NCBI GenBank assembly: GCA_012295275.1
Contig: CM022671.1
Location: forward strand, 32,922,427 to 32,984,426
From: Chrysomallon squamiferum
Taxonomy: Eukaryota; Mollusca; Gastropoda; Neomphalida; Peltospiridae
Length of the DNA stretch: 62,000 nucleotides
Direction: 5' to 3'
The notes under the pieces were generated by a model. That model saw nothing but the letters and a program-made list of their open reading frames with translations. It was not told the DNA's origin and did not search any database. The translations under genes and the position numbers were made by a program. Below, piece after piece: positions 38,264 through 48,850 of this stretch (position 1 is the stretch's first letter; each line of letters starts with the position of its first letter).

Positions 38264-40186
38264 ATATATATAGATAAAGATATATGGATTATGCTTTGTA
38301 TAAACAAATAGATTGGCATCCACCAAGTGGATGCCATCTATTTTCAAAAATCTAAATCTCAGTCATTTTAATTTTTTTTAAATAATAAATGTCTTTTATA
38401 AAATTATAAAAATATAAGAATTTTTTTTTTTTTTTTTTAAGAATAAATCAGATAATCCCCACTTTTTCCTTTTTTTTGAAAATTAATTATATATATATAT
38501 TTATATATATTTTTTTTACAGTCAGGAGGAAAAACAGCGGTCTCTCTACATCTTGCCAGAACAGTGTGTAGGAGGGCAGAGAGAACGTAAAATATTTTTA
38601 CTAACTATTTATTTAACTTTTTTTAATTTCATTTTATAATACATATCCCCAGTGCAGATTTCTTATCTTTTATATGGTTATTGTAATCTGTTACCAATTC
38701 GTGGTCAGATTAAGATTAGTTCCTGATACATGAACAGTTTAGGATCAGAACATTCATTATACAGTCAGTGCAGGAATAATTCATTATACATGGTCATTTT
38801 AGAATCAATTCCTAATATATGGTCCATTGCTGGCATCTAGTCAGTTTAGGATCAGGTCATTATGATGGTCAGATTAGGATCAGGTCATTATGATGGTCAG
38901 TTTAGGATCAGATCATTATGATGGTCAGATTAGGATCAGGTCATTATGATGGTCAGTTTAGGATCAGGTCATTATGATGGTCAGTTTAGGATCAGGTCAT
39001 TATGATGGTCAGTTTAGGATCAGATCATTATAATGGTCAGTTTAGGATCAGTTCATTATGATGGTCAGTTTAGGATCAGTTCATTATAATGGTCAGTTTA
39101 GGATCAGTTCGTTATAATGGTCAGTTTAGGATCAGGTCATTATAATGGTCAGTTTAGAATTGATTCATTTGGAGGCTAGCTGAACTAAATTTCTTTTGAC
39201 TCACAACTGACTTATCAAAGATATGAACCTTCACCTTGTTTCCTATTCCAGTCAGTTTGTTGTCACTGGTTTGGAACCCAAATAAAGCTCTGATTTGTGC
39301 AAGCTGCTCCATCTTTTTGCTAGGACACGGTGTTTTTAAACATAAATAAGCATGGAATGATGTTGAATGTCTGAATTGTCAAAATTATGTACCAAATGGT
39401 TTCAGTTCACATGGTTTGTTGGACAAAGATTTGTTGAATGCAGTTCGCAGTCTCTTGTGATTCAACCAAAACAACAGTCCCTGTAAAAATCATATAAAAC
39501 TGCTGTACAACAATAAAATTATTTATTCTGGAGAAAATAATATCACTTTGACTGTCCACTTTAGCAGTGGAGTAATAATTAAAAATGATGCCTGCATCCA
39601 CTTTCAGTAAGTGTCACTGATCTAAAGGACATATTTATTTAAAAACAGTTGGGATTCTGAAAAGTGTCCATACATCATAGGTAGAGCTGTTCATTTCAGG
39701 GGACTGCTAAAGACTGGGACCATTGTATTTAGTCTTTTGCCTTTGATTAAATCAGTAGACATTTATATAATTAATTTCAGTGTACTAGTTTTTTTTCTTT
39801 TTTCTCAGGGTTTTACCTTTAATCCGAGATGGGGAAACAGATGAAATTGTCTTGCAATTCCTGAACAGGTTTGATACATTTTGTTTGCATTGTCATCCTG
39901 GATACAAAGCAGAATGAAAAAAGTTATATTTGATATTAAATACATTTTAAGTGAAAAAGATCATGTATATTGTTATATTATTATTATTAGCATTATTATT
40001 GGCATTATTCTTATAATTTGTCAGTATCATTATTAGCATAGTCATTTTTTTTTTTTATATATTATTATTATTTTATTTTTTTACAGACTAAGTGATTTTT
40101 TGTTCACTATGGCAAGATTTGCTGCAATGAAGGAAGGGAAAGTGGAGAAAATTTACAAAAGTTCACAACAAAAAACTGATACGTGA
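35775..40186 (+). CDS. MMAB: Corrinoid (ATP:cob(I)alamin) adenosyltransferase, MMAB type (8 exons, 198 aa seen)
   Basis: Transfers the adenosyl group of ATP to cob(I)alamin, making the cofactor of mitochondrial methylmalonyl-CoA mutase. Exons: 35771-35823, 36633-36726, 37134-37191, 37523-37595, 38039-38136, 38522-38586, 39809-39868 and 40087-40186. All have GT/AG borders and matching phases, giving 198 aa from the ATG at 35775. Family motifs appear in order: YTKTGDKG (ATP-binding N-terminus), [41 protein letters not shown] (conserved arginines of the active site), GETD, LNRLSDFLF and ARFAAMKEG. The length fits the conserved trimer-forming domain. The first exon is preceded by a good acceptor (TTTATTTCAG), so an upstream exon with the mitochondrial targeting sequence is expected. 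AATAAA lies at 40366-40371. Confidence 0.95.
38211..38258. repeat. (AC)n microsatellite
   Basis: AC run of about 45 bp in the intron between exons 5 and 6 of the adenosyltransferase gene. Confidence 0.95.
38698..39170. repeat. 28-bp minisatellite in an MMAB intron
   Basis: The unit is close to GGTCAGTTTAGGATCAGGTC plus ATTATGAT (28 bp). From about 38846 to 39160 there are around eleven copies differing at a few positions. From 38698 to 38846 the units are strongly decayed. The array lies between exons 6 and 7 of the adenosyltransferase gene. Confidence 0.9.
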
Positions 40187-40365
40187 ATCCTAACTGAAAC
40201 ATGTTTATTTGACACTCAGACAAAACCAGCCTCTCTTTCATTCTCTGTGTCTCTCTGTTTGTCTCTCAGATTCTGTGTGGGTGTGGGTGTTTTCAGTTAT
40301 AATTACTTATGGTATATTTTTCTTCTTCTTCTTTTTCCTTTCTAGCACCAGCATTTTTTTAAAGA

Positions 40366-40371
40366 AATAAA
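40366..40371 (+). terminator. Polyadenylation signal of the adenosyltransferase gene
   Basis: AATAAA 180 bases after the stop codon, a normal distance and the first good hexamer downstream. Confidence 0.6.
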
Positions 40372-40389
40372 ATTAAAAAAATATAATGA

Positions 40390-41360
40390 TCACAACATAT
40401 CATGTATATAGCATATAAGACAAGCTTTTTTCTTTTATTTTAAACGTAACTTTTTGTTCGTTAATTATAAAATCCCACTCTTAATATCCTCTGGTATAGC
40501 ATGCCCTGTGGTACTGGAGAACAGCACTTTAAAATACACAACATTGTGTTGCTTAGCAGTGTAAGTAACAACAATTATGCAACATGTCAATGGGTGGTTG
40601 GTAAATGACTGCTGGTCAGTAAATGTTAGACTAAAGTTAGCCTTGAACAGTGAATATAGCTAAAAACCGGTATTTTAAGTGAAAATCCTGAAGACCCTCT
40701 TATACATCAACATTATATAGTACATGTATTTTTATAGATTACTTTAATAATATGTTTTTTACACTTTCTATTATTCCATTATTTGCTGCCGAAAAAGTAT
40801 TAAATGTCTAGAGGCTTTAAAGCAAATTATTATTATTTTTTTATTTTTTTTCCCCACAATATGTTCAAAATGTTTACTATTACCTGAATCTGTTCCAGAG
40901 ATAACCATAAAATGAGTCTTTTGCCACATTTTCAGTATTTTCAGTTAACATGAAGCAACAGACGAAGAGTCGTACTGACTTTTTGTGTTGTATTTTGTTT
41001 ATATTATTAAAATCAGTTTTGGATCACTGTTTAAAGTATTTAATAAATGTATATCAGTTTGCTTCTGCTTTTTTTGTATTCATATTTATGTTATTTTTGC
41101 TTAATTTTATATATTAATAATTATCATAATCATTATTCTTTTGTTAATTTATCATTATTTTCTATTTATTTATTTTAGAGCTGGGATGATGATAAAACAA
41201 ACAATAATTTATAACATTAGATCATTTTTGTAATAATCAACTTTCATCAAATATAATCTTTGAAAATATCAAATAAAACCTGAACAGATATTTTGATACA
41301 GACCTTTTTGTGGTTTTGTTTTTCTCTTTTTCTTTGGGTTTCCTTGTTTGTTTCTTTATT

Positions 41361-41392
<32 letters not shown>

Positions 41393-42190
41393 GTTTTGGG
41401 GGTTTTTGGGTTTTTTTTTTTTTTTTTTTTGAAATTAATTTATATATATATTTGTTTTGGACTTTTGGGGGGAAGTTGTTTGTTTGTTTTCTTTTTTTCT
41501 TTTTTTTTATTATTGACTTAAGGGGGCTTATATAACTGACGTCACCTAGGTGTATGATTATGACGTAGCTTAATTCAATGAGATTTTCGTCCCGGTACAA
41601 TTGTAAATAAAAGGGGTAATGTATGTTCATTATTTTTCTTATTAAATTACTAACTATCTGCCGGAATAATAATTAAAATACACATGAATATAAGCTCTCT
41701 AGTATATTATTATTATTATTAAAATTAAAAGTCATATACGGCCGCTTGGAGCGCTCGCTACCAATTTTTTTTAAACTTTTTTTTTATATCACTTTTAATT
41801 AATTCCCAGTCGCTAAATGTTACGCTAACTAATTTTACATGTTTAAAGATAGTGAGACCATATAACAGTTTACTATTTAGAGTAATTCGATATAAACATC
41901 TAACTGCATATCCGAAAACGAGGCGTAAGAGGGAATTGATCGTAATTTTATAGCTCTTTTAACTTACTATTGTACGATTGTTAAACTGATCTCTTAAAAG
42001 TAAGAATAAATAAGATATTAATTACTAAGACAGAAAATAATATGATTATATTAGCCATATCTCTTTTGTCTTTGTTTATTTATGTACTTTTATACATCCA
42101 TTTTTATTGGTGTTATTTACCCCCCACCCACCCCCAATTTTCAGTTGTCTACAGTGCCAAATTGTCATTAAAAAAATTGTCCTCTGTTTT
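40390..42190. other. Intergenic DNA between MMAB and the cupin gene
   Basis: AT-rich with T-runs at 41366-41430 and 41491-41508. TGACGTCACCTA (41537-41548) followed by the palindrome CACCTAGGTG is a possible promoter element about 670 bp before the cupin gene. The frames at 41247-41630 translate homopolymers only. Confidence 0.55.
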
Positions 42191-42194
42191 CAGA

Positions 42195-42221
42195 ATGACA
42201 GTTCATAAAACTGTAACATGA
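42195..42221 (+). CDS. Upstream micro-ORF overlapping the cupin start
   Basis: An ATG at 42195 opens an eight-codon frame whose TGA stop (42219-42221) overlaps the ATG of the cupin gene (42218-42220) in an ATGA arrangement. It follows an acceptor-like TTTTCAG ending at 42193. If the leader includes it, ribosomes would have to re-initiate or skip it, lowering cupin output. Translation is inference. Confidence 0.3.
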   Translation: MTVHKTVT

Positions 42222-42718
42222 ACTCGCGTGCTCAGCAACTTATTTCACATTACAAAATGAAGCCGCATCCTGAAGGCGGCTATTTCGCGGAAGCCTACAA
42301 ATCCAATGAAGTTATCAAGCGCGGCAATCTACCGCATCGTTTCGGCGGTGACCGGGTATTCATGACCTCAATCTACTTCCTGTTTGCAGGAAATAGTGTA
42401 TCAAAACTACACAGGCTGAAATCAGACGAATTGTGGCACTTTTACGAAGGAAGTGCTATTCACATCCACGTGTTTAAGCCGAACGGTGAACACAGCGTCC
42501 ACCAGCTTGGAATCGACATAACAAACGGCGAATCGAGCCAGGCGGTTATCCCTTGGGGCTGTTGGTTTGGTTCACTGCTCACTGATCCGTCGTCATACGC
42601 TTTTGTCGGCTGCGCCCTTTCACCCGGGTTTGAAATTGAGGATTTTGAATTTGCTAATCGCGAGCAAATGTTAGCTCAATATCCAAAATACAAAGCTATT
42701 ATAGAAAGGTTTTTTTAA
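42218..42718 (+). CDS. Cupin_5 / DUF985 family protein (166 aa, uninterrupted)
   Basis: A single open exon for 166 aa. The family signature HPEGGYFAEAY (17-27) begins the fold. MTSIYFLF, then LHRLKSDELWHFYEG with histidines 64 and 73, and the HIHVF strand form the cupin core. PWGCWFGS and VGCALSPGFEIEDFE are also typical of DUF985. Full length compares with the usual 140-200 aa. DUF985 proteins are RmlC-like barrels, common in bacteria, fungi and plants and patchy in animals; no reaction is firmly assigned. The ATG is set by an in-frame TAA 12 bases upstream. The coding part is visibly richer in G+C than the AT-rich flanks and has no intron, unlike its neighbours, but the preceding TTTTCAG suggests a spliced 5' UTR. 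Confidence 0.92.
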   Translation: MNSRAQQLISHYKMKPHPEGGYFAEAYKSNEVIKRGNLPHRFGGDRVFMTSIYFLFAGNSVSKLHRLKSDELWHFYEGSAIHIHVFKPNGEHSVHQLGIDITNGESSQAVIPWGCWFGSLLTDPSSYAFVGCALSPGFEIEDFEFANREQMLAQYPKYKAIIERFF

Positions 42719-42729
42719 AAAATCATCCT

Positions 42730-44278
42730 TAACGGTTTTCGATTTCCAGGTGATATAAAACTGTCAAAAACTAAAGTAATCAATGACCATCAGTACTTAT
42801 TTATTTACTCGCTTTCCAAAATGCAGAAGTTTTGGTGAATAATTTACTTGATAATTATATTTCTTGTCTAGTGTCCAGAGTACAAAAAAATGAACTTAAT
42901 GATCATTAATACTTGTTTCTGGTTCAATTTTCAAAATCAAAATTGGTTTCACAAAAATTAACTTGATAATCACTTTTGCTATCGTTATTTCAAAAGTGAA
43001 TATGATAATTAATATCTAGCCCTGTTTCCAAGTTAAACAAAGCTATAACAAAAACAATTTGCTTGAAATATATATATTTTTTCTGATCTCTTATTAATAC
43101 AAGATCTTTATTACATGCATATTAGGAAAATATTTATATCTAATTGGAAATGGTAGCTGATCTTTTTTACAAGTTGATCATTATCACATTAATGTTAATC
43201 TTAGCCTATTGCGAGAATAACCTTAGTACTTTTCTTCTTTTTTAAATCTTTACTAGCAGAAGCTATGCACAATTATGCAAATATTCAACAAAAGCATAAT
43301 TAAAAAGGGTCAATTTAATAAACCGTATAGCAGTTTTAATGTCATAAATACGGTGATAAAATCCCCCAAAATCTAGAAATGTAAACGTATATATCCACGT
43401 AGAAAATACTAATATCGGGTTTGGAAAATAGTGTACTACTTTTTTTTAAAGTAGTAAAATAAATTACATTATTTTAAAGCTGTTATATACTACATTTAAT
43501 TATTTTATTGTTTTTATTATTTCTGTATTTTTTTTATTTAACTTGTTATTTTGATTTCTTTTGTTTTTATTTAGAATTTTAATTTGTTAAAAATTTTCAA
43601 AATATTCAGTGTTTATATTTGATACTTTTACAACCAAGAAATGTGTTCAAGAAACGTTTAACTGTATTTATTTATTTTATTGTTGTTCATTGTCAATTTA
43701 TGTATTATTTACTTAATTTGTTATTTTGTTTTTCTTTATAATATTAATTTGTTGGGACTTTTAAGAATATTCATTTGTTTATGTTTGACTGTTCTTGCAG
43801 CCAAGACACTTTTAAATATATATATTTATTTATTTATTTATTTATTTTATTATTGTTACTTTATGTATTGTTTACTTAATTTGTTATTTTGTTATATTTT
43901 GCTTTTCTTTATAATATTAATTTGTTGAAATGACTTAAAATATTCGGTATGTTTATATTTTAATACTGTTGTTACCAAGACCTGTTTTCTAGGAAATCAT
44001 TTAATGTTTTATTAATATAATTTTTATTTATATATTTATTTATATATTTATTTATATTATATTATATTATACAGACAGTATAATATATATATGTATGTGT
44101 GTGTATTTATATATATTTTAATTGTTATTGTCATATTAAACCGCCAGATACCAGTGAAAAAAGAATTCTATACAGGAATTTTAAGAATTTTATCTAATTT
44201 AATAACGAATCAAACAGACCCAGCTTTAGAACTGTATTAAATAGTAAACGTTAAATACAACGTCATTCATTTTTAAAA

Positions 44279-44315
<37 letters not shown>

Positions 44316-45130
44316 GTAAAGATTTAGATATATATCGAACTACCCCCTGTCCCAAGTCTGCCGGATAAATGATTGAGTGCCTGTAATATTATCATGTAAT
44401 CGATGTAACAGCTTTGCTCAATTATCCACGAAAATAAAATTAATTGATGAGATGATGTGACTGGTTATCTGTTTGATTATCGCTTAATAATATTCATACT
44501 AAATATACAATGTAGGTAACCCTTGTTTAACTCATCATTACTGATTTTAACAATCTGTTCATGCAAGCCACCAGCGCTTTCTAAAAATGTACTCCATAAC
44601 GATGTCTACGAAGAGTAAAGTTTGTTTGCTGCAAATTCAAGAAACAGTTTTTATGCTGCTGCAATATTTAGGGAGAGAAAAAAGCTAAAACCACTCAGAC
44701 TACTCTTGAACTTTTTTTTTCTTTAAACGCATATTAAACATGGTTAAAACTACTACTTTGTATTTTACTTTCCTTACACGATAAGTAAATATAGTCAGTA
44801 TTCGATCAGTTATAATTTTTATCATTAATTATTAAATCTTATTAATTCGATTTCGACGTACGCGGTGACTTCGATAGGTTGATTAGTTAATCGCGTTAAT
44901 AATGGGATACCTGTATAGGCTGTTTTTAAATGGAACAGATATACATATATGTAGATGTGTATACTTGGAAGGAATTGTCTTGGTTTCTATAGCAGTAAAC
45001 TCTGGTTCGCAGATGTGAAGATGGAACAACCATAGCGACAAAACTGTATTAGCATGTGTCAAAGTAAAAACAAATGTATTACGCTATTTTGACGTCACAG
45101 TTACGTCTGTTTAAATCAGTAGATGCCGGA
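42730..45130. other. AT-rich intergenic DNA, no gene seen
   Basis: Related T-rich segments recur at 43510-43800 and 43840-43990 (variants of TTTACTTAATTTGTTATTTTG...), a decayed local duplication. (TTA)n lies at 44280-44315. A palindromic CRE TGACGTCA is at 45090-45097, just upstream of the broken CARD exon. Confidence 0.55.
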
Positions 45131-45139
45131 AGGAGAAAA

Positions 45140-45273
45140 ATGAATGACAAATATAAAAAGTTAATAGAATCATCAGCGACATACTAATTAACAATATCAT
45201 TCTGTCAGAAACATTTTATGCCCTGTTTTTAAAACAGAAGGTTTTTCCAGAAGAAATGCGTAAAGATGTCAAG
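45140..45273 (+). pseudogene. Frameshifted copy of the CARD first coding exon
   Basis: This segment corresponds to the first coding exon of the CARD gene at 52010-52144, from ATG to donor. The start, the KY..L.E segment, the LxNNII, SExFxxLF and KVxPxxMxxDVK segments and the AAG|GTACGT donor all line up with equal length. One base is missing at about 45168, which puts a TAA in the starting frame (45185-45187); the rest of the helix-coding part is in another frame without its own ATG. It is therefore a non-coding relic, or an alternative 5' exon that cannot give the CARD in frame. Confidence 0.75.
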
Positions 45274-45279
45274 GTACGT

Positions 45280-46721
45280 ATTTTTCATTTACCCCCCCCC
45301 CACCCAGAAAAACAAAAATAAAGGATCGATGAAGTTGCTCTCTCTAAAAATCGCTTACAAAAGTATATCTTTTATTTTCTGGTGCAGTTGAGTTTCTAAG
45401 TATTTAAAACGTGTGAAAAAAGACATTATTCTCAATGTATTCATGCGTAACAAATTATATTTATTTCAACAAAACAACAAACGACAACAAAAACATGAAC
45501 TTTGTTTAATAGGGATATAAAATTTAACACTGAAACATGTTTCGGTTTCACCCTAATACACAGAAGCTATGTGATACCCCGAACACCCACTCTCTTCCAT
45601 GGCTTGTACATACTTTGTTGATGGCCCTTAAGAATTTTTATTATTATTATTATTAATATTTTTATTTTTTTTACCTTTATGTTAATGTTAATTGAAAAAA
45701 TATACCCATCAGTTTAATCTTCAGACGTATGTGTACAAGAATTCTGGCTGCATAGTTAACAACTGAAAGGAATATGCGCACCTGATTTATATATTTCAGA
45801 CTTAACAACCACAATATGTTTAATTGTGTTATAAAATCAGCCCAGTACGTTTCACAAAAATAATTTTACAGGTTTTCATCACAAATAATATTTTCACACA
45901 CACGCTCGGGCTACATGGTTTTTTGTTTTCTTTTTATTTTCAAAATGTTTATACCTTTTACTCGGCCAAACGCTACGTGCTCAGATGGCATAAATAACTG
46001 TAAAACTGTCATAAATGTCCTTTGGTCATTTAACGCCTTACAAAGGACTGACTTATCAGTGACCTTCGGAGGTAGAAATATTGTTTTTATTGATCTTTTT
46101 AGCCAATAAACAGGTGTACTTTATTTTTTTCCTGATCTCGTTGATCTCGCCAAATTATGTTCATTTACATAACGCGGTGTGAACTATAAATCTTTGTTGA
46201 TACTGAATCTGTTGGCGTAAAATATTACGCATGCGCAGCTTAATACATACATATATAATTACATACATACATATATATGTATATACTTAGGCTAAAAGCA
46301 TGTTTGTAGGTGTGTTGTTATCATGACGTTTACAAATATTGAATTTTAATTTAAAATATAACATTATATTTATTTATAGGTTTTTTTTAACTCACATATT
46401 CGTTTTACATTCAACACATCCCTTTCATGTTAGTCAGTGTGTTTGTCTGGATTTAAGTAAATATATTGATCGCCGGTGTCTGTTTGTTTCTGTCAGGCTG
46501 CGTGGGTTTTTTCTTTGTATCTCCGGTTCAGTGACGTTTTTTAATACAGAGACTCCAAGTTATCACGTTAGTTTACGTTTATAAATATTTTAGACACTGT
46601 TGGATAGCTATTATCTTTTTGTTTATTTTATTTTATTTATTTATTTATTATAATTAATTTTGGTTCATTATTATTTTATGGAGAGAGAGAGAGAGAGAGA
46701 GTTTTGTTGATAATTGTCATG

Positions 46722-46765
<44 letters not shown>

Positions 46766-47290
46766 TTATTTTTGTTTTGCAACTGGTATTTCTTTAATTT
46801 TAAAATCGTTTAAATTTGTTGTAAATGATTAAGAAACATGAAGCAAGGTTTATTCTGTCATGAGATGTTGTTTCACAGGCAACGTGATTGCCTGGACTGA
46901 CACCTGAAATAAATATCTGAGTACACTAATTTAGATAAACATTTGCCGAGTGTGTTTACATAAAAACTCGTGATACTAGTTTAATGGACTAGGAATAGAT
47001 AAATATTTGTTTAACAACATCTCAACACATTTTAAAAAGAATTGTTGTTAAGTGTCGAATCTATGAAATTTAATGTGTGTGTGTTTTAATTATACGTAAT
47101 AACAGAAAGACGAAAAACATGCAAACATTATAAATATGTTCTAGTTCATAGTAATGGATCTCTGTTATGCAATGAATATATAAGTTTGTGAAAAAAAAAT
47201 ATAATTGTCTTTTTCAATCGAAGCCAATCAGTGAATCGACCTATGTGCTGACTGATCATACTCTGATTATATCTACTGAAGTCAGTGTAT
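45280..47290. other. Intergenic DNA, no gene seen
   Basis: A C-run at 45292-45302, (GA)n at 46679-46700, (ATTT)n at 46728-46770. Small frames (45915-46109, 46339-46584) have no recognisable product. Confidence 0.6.
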
Positions 47291-47299
47291 ATTTCTTTA

Positions 47300-47790
47300 G
47301 CAATAGCACATTCATAGGTTAATTAATTAATATGCAAGAGTTAACGTCTGCATTTAATTAATATGCAAGAGATAATGTCTGCATTAAATTAATGTCAATG
47401 TCAGCTTAAAGTTAAGAATTAATGTCTGAATTAAGTTAACATACAAAGATTAATGTCTGCAATGCGTTAATCTGTAAGATTAATAACTACAGACAGTTAA
47501 TACAAGGAATAAGTTAAAGTATGGGAGTTAACTCAATAGAAAGTTAATAATTTACAAATAAATACATAAAAGTTTATCCAGTTTTCAGTTGATGTTGCAT
47601 ACAAATTTATTTAGTGTTAAACTGACATAGAAGAGTTAATGTCGCGTTATATTAACATGCATGATTAATGTCGACATTTCATCACAATACATAGTTAATG
47701 TCAGCTTTTACCTTAATACGTATAAAGTTAATGCCCAGTAAATTAATCTATAAAAGTTAATCTGAGCATTAAGTTAATATGTAAAAGAGC
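47300..47790. repeat. Decayed ~33-36-bp tandem array
   Basis: Variants of TTAATATGCAAGAGTTAA plus TGTCTGCATTAA recur across nearly 500 bp. The first two copies, around 47330-47390, are nearly identical and later ones increasingly diverged. Confidence 0.65.
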
Positions 47791-48009
47791 CATTGGCGGA
47801 AATTAGGCAAGTTTAATTTAGTAGCGAACTATCTGATTGATGCCCTGAAATATGCACGAATGTCATTAAGAATTAAACACACATGCCCTGAATTCAGGAA
47901 ATCAGACTTCTGTTAATGCATCTTTTAAAAATACAAGATATTGCAGGGCTACAATTTCTGATGAATTTAAATATATGTCATATTTATGTGTGTGGGTGTA
48001 TATGTATGT

Positions 48010-48014
48010 AATTA

Positions 48015-48077
<63 letters not shown>

Positions 48078-48212
48078 TTGTGTGAATAATATTATATATC
48101 CTATTTCATGGTTTTGTGAAGTGTTCGTTTATTGTTTGTTTTTTTTGTATAAAATGTCTATAAAGAGTTATTCTGACCTTAAAGTTAAATATATATATAT
48201 ATATAACGTTGT
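48010..48212. repeat. Dispersed repeat, copy 1, with (AAT)n head
   Basis: (AAT)n at 48015-48075 is followed by about 138 bp (48075-48212) that matches 55110-55244 with few differences, from AACTTGTGTGAATAATATTA to ATAACGTTGT. Both copies have the same AAT head, which suggests one element or one duplicated segment. Confidence 0.8.
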
Positions 48213-48217
48213 GTATA

Positions 48218-48386
48218 TTTATGTGTGTGGGTGTATATGTATGTGTGTATGTGAGTGTGTGTGTTTGTGTGGGTGTATGCAATATATATGTATGTATGGG
48301 ACGTACGTATTTGTATGTGTGTAAATGAAATTCATGATTGTATGTGTGTGTATGTATGTATGTATGAATGTGTATATATATATATA

Positions 48387-48426
<40 letters not shown>

Positions 48427-48427
48427 T
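48218..48427. repeat. TATG/TGTA and (AC)n repeats
   Basis: Imperfect TG/TATG repeats followed by (AC)n at 48388-48422. Frames across it are artefacts. Confidence 0.85.
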
Positions 48428-48850
48428 ACAGTGTACCTCGAATTACGAGTTCCCCAACTTTCGAGTTTTTCGTGTTTTACCAACGAGTAGTCGCCCGGTC
48501 GATTTTTTGCTTTTAGTTGCAAGTCAAAACCCGAGTTACGAGCGAGCTTCAGATACACTGTCGCTAGTTGGCGCAACGACCAACATAACATCCGACCAGC
48601 ATTCCGCATGTCAGTCGTTTACTTCGTGTGGTTACCTCGCCGCAGAAACATCTCAGTCGTGTTATGCTTGCGTTTTGCGCAGTATTTTGCCAAATTTATT
48701 TTTTTAGCCATAGATCCTAAGAAAGTGAGTGCAAAGGCAGTGCTGAGAAAAAGAAGCGGATATCTATTGAATTAAGGCTTGAATTCATACAGAAGCTGAA
48801 GGAGTCGATAAAGGCTGTAATTCCAGCCAAAGGCGTTAAAATAATTTGTC
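48428..48850 (+). mobile_element. Broken Tigger/pogo-like DNA transposon
   Basis: The end CAGTGTACCTCGAATTACGA, preceded by TA, is typical of Tigger-type termini. At 48720-48830 the reading KKVSAKA, then after a frame change AEKKKRISIELRLEFIQKL, resembles the start of the CENP-B-like DNA-binding region of Tigger transposases. The rest of the transposase is missing. A weak candidate for the other end is AGTCAAGGTATA near 49007-49018. Confidence 0.65.

Noticed and set aside
41247-41630. 127-codon lysine-rich - strand frame
   Set aside because: It is the translation of the long T-runs read as A; no conserved segment.
48106-48707. 167- and 150-codon frames over the TATG/AC repeats and transposon end
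   Set aside because: They are composed of microsatellite translation plus transposon terminus; no conserved protein is visible.
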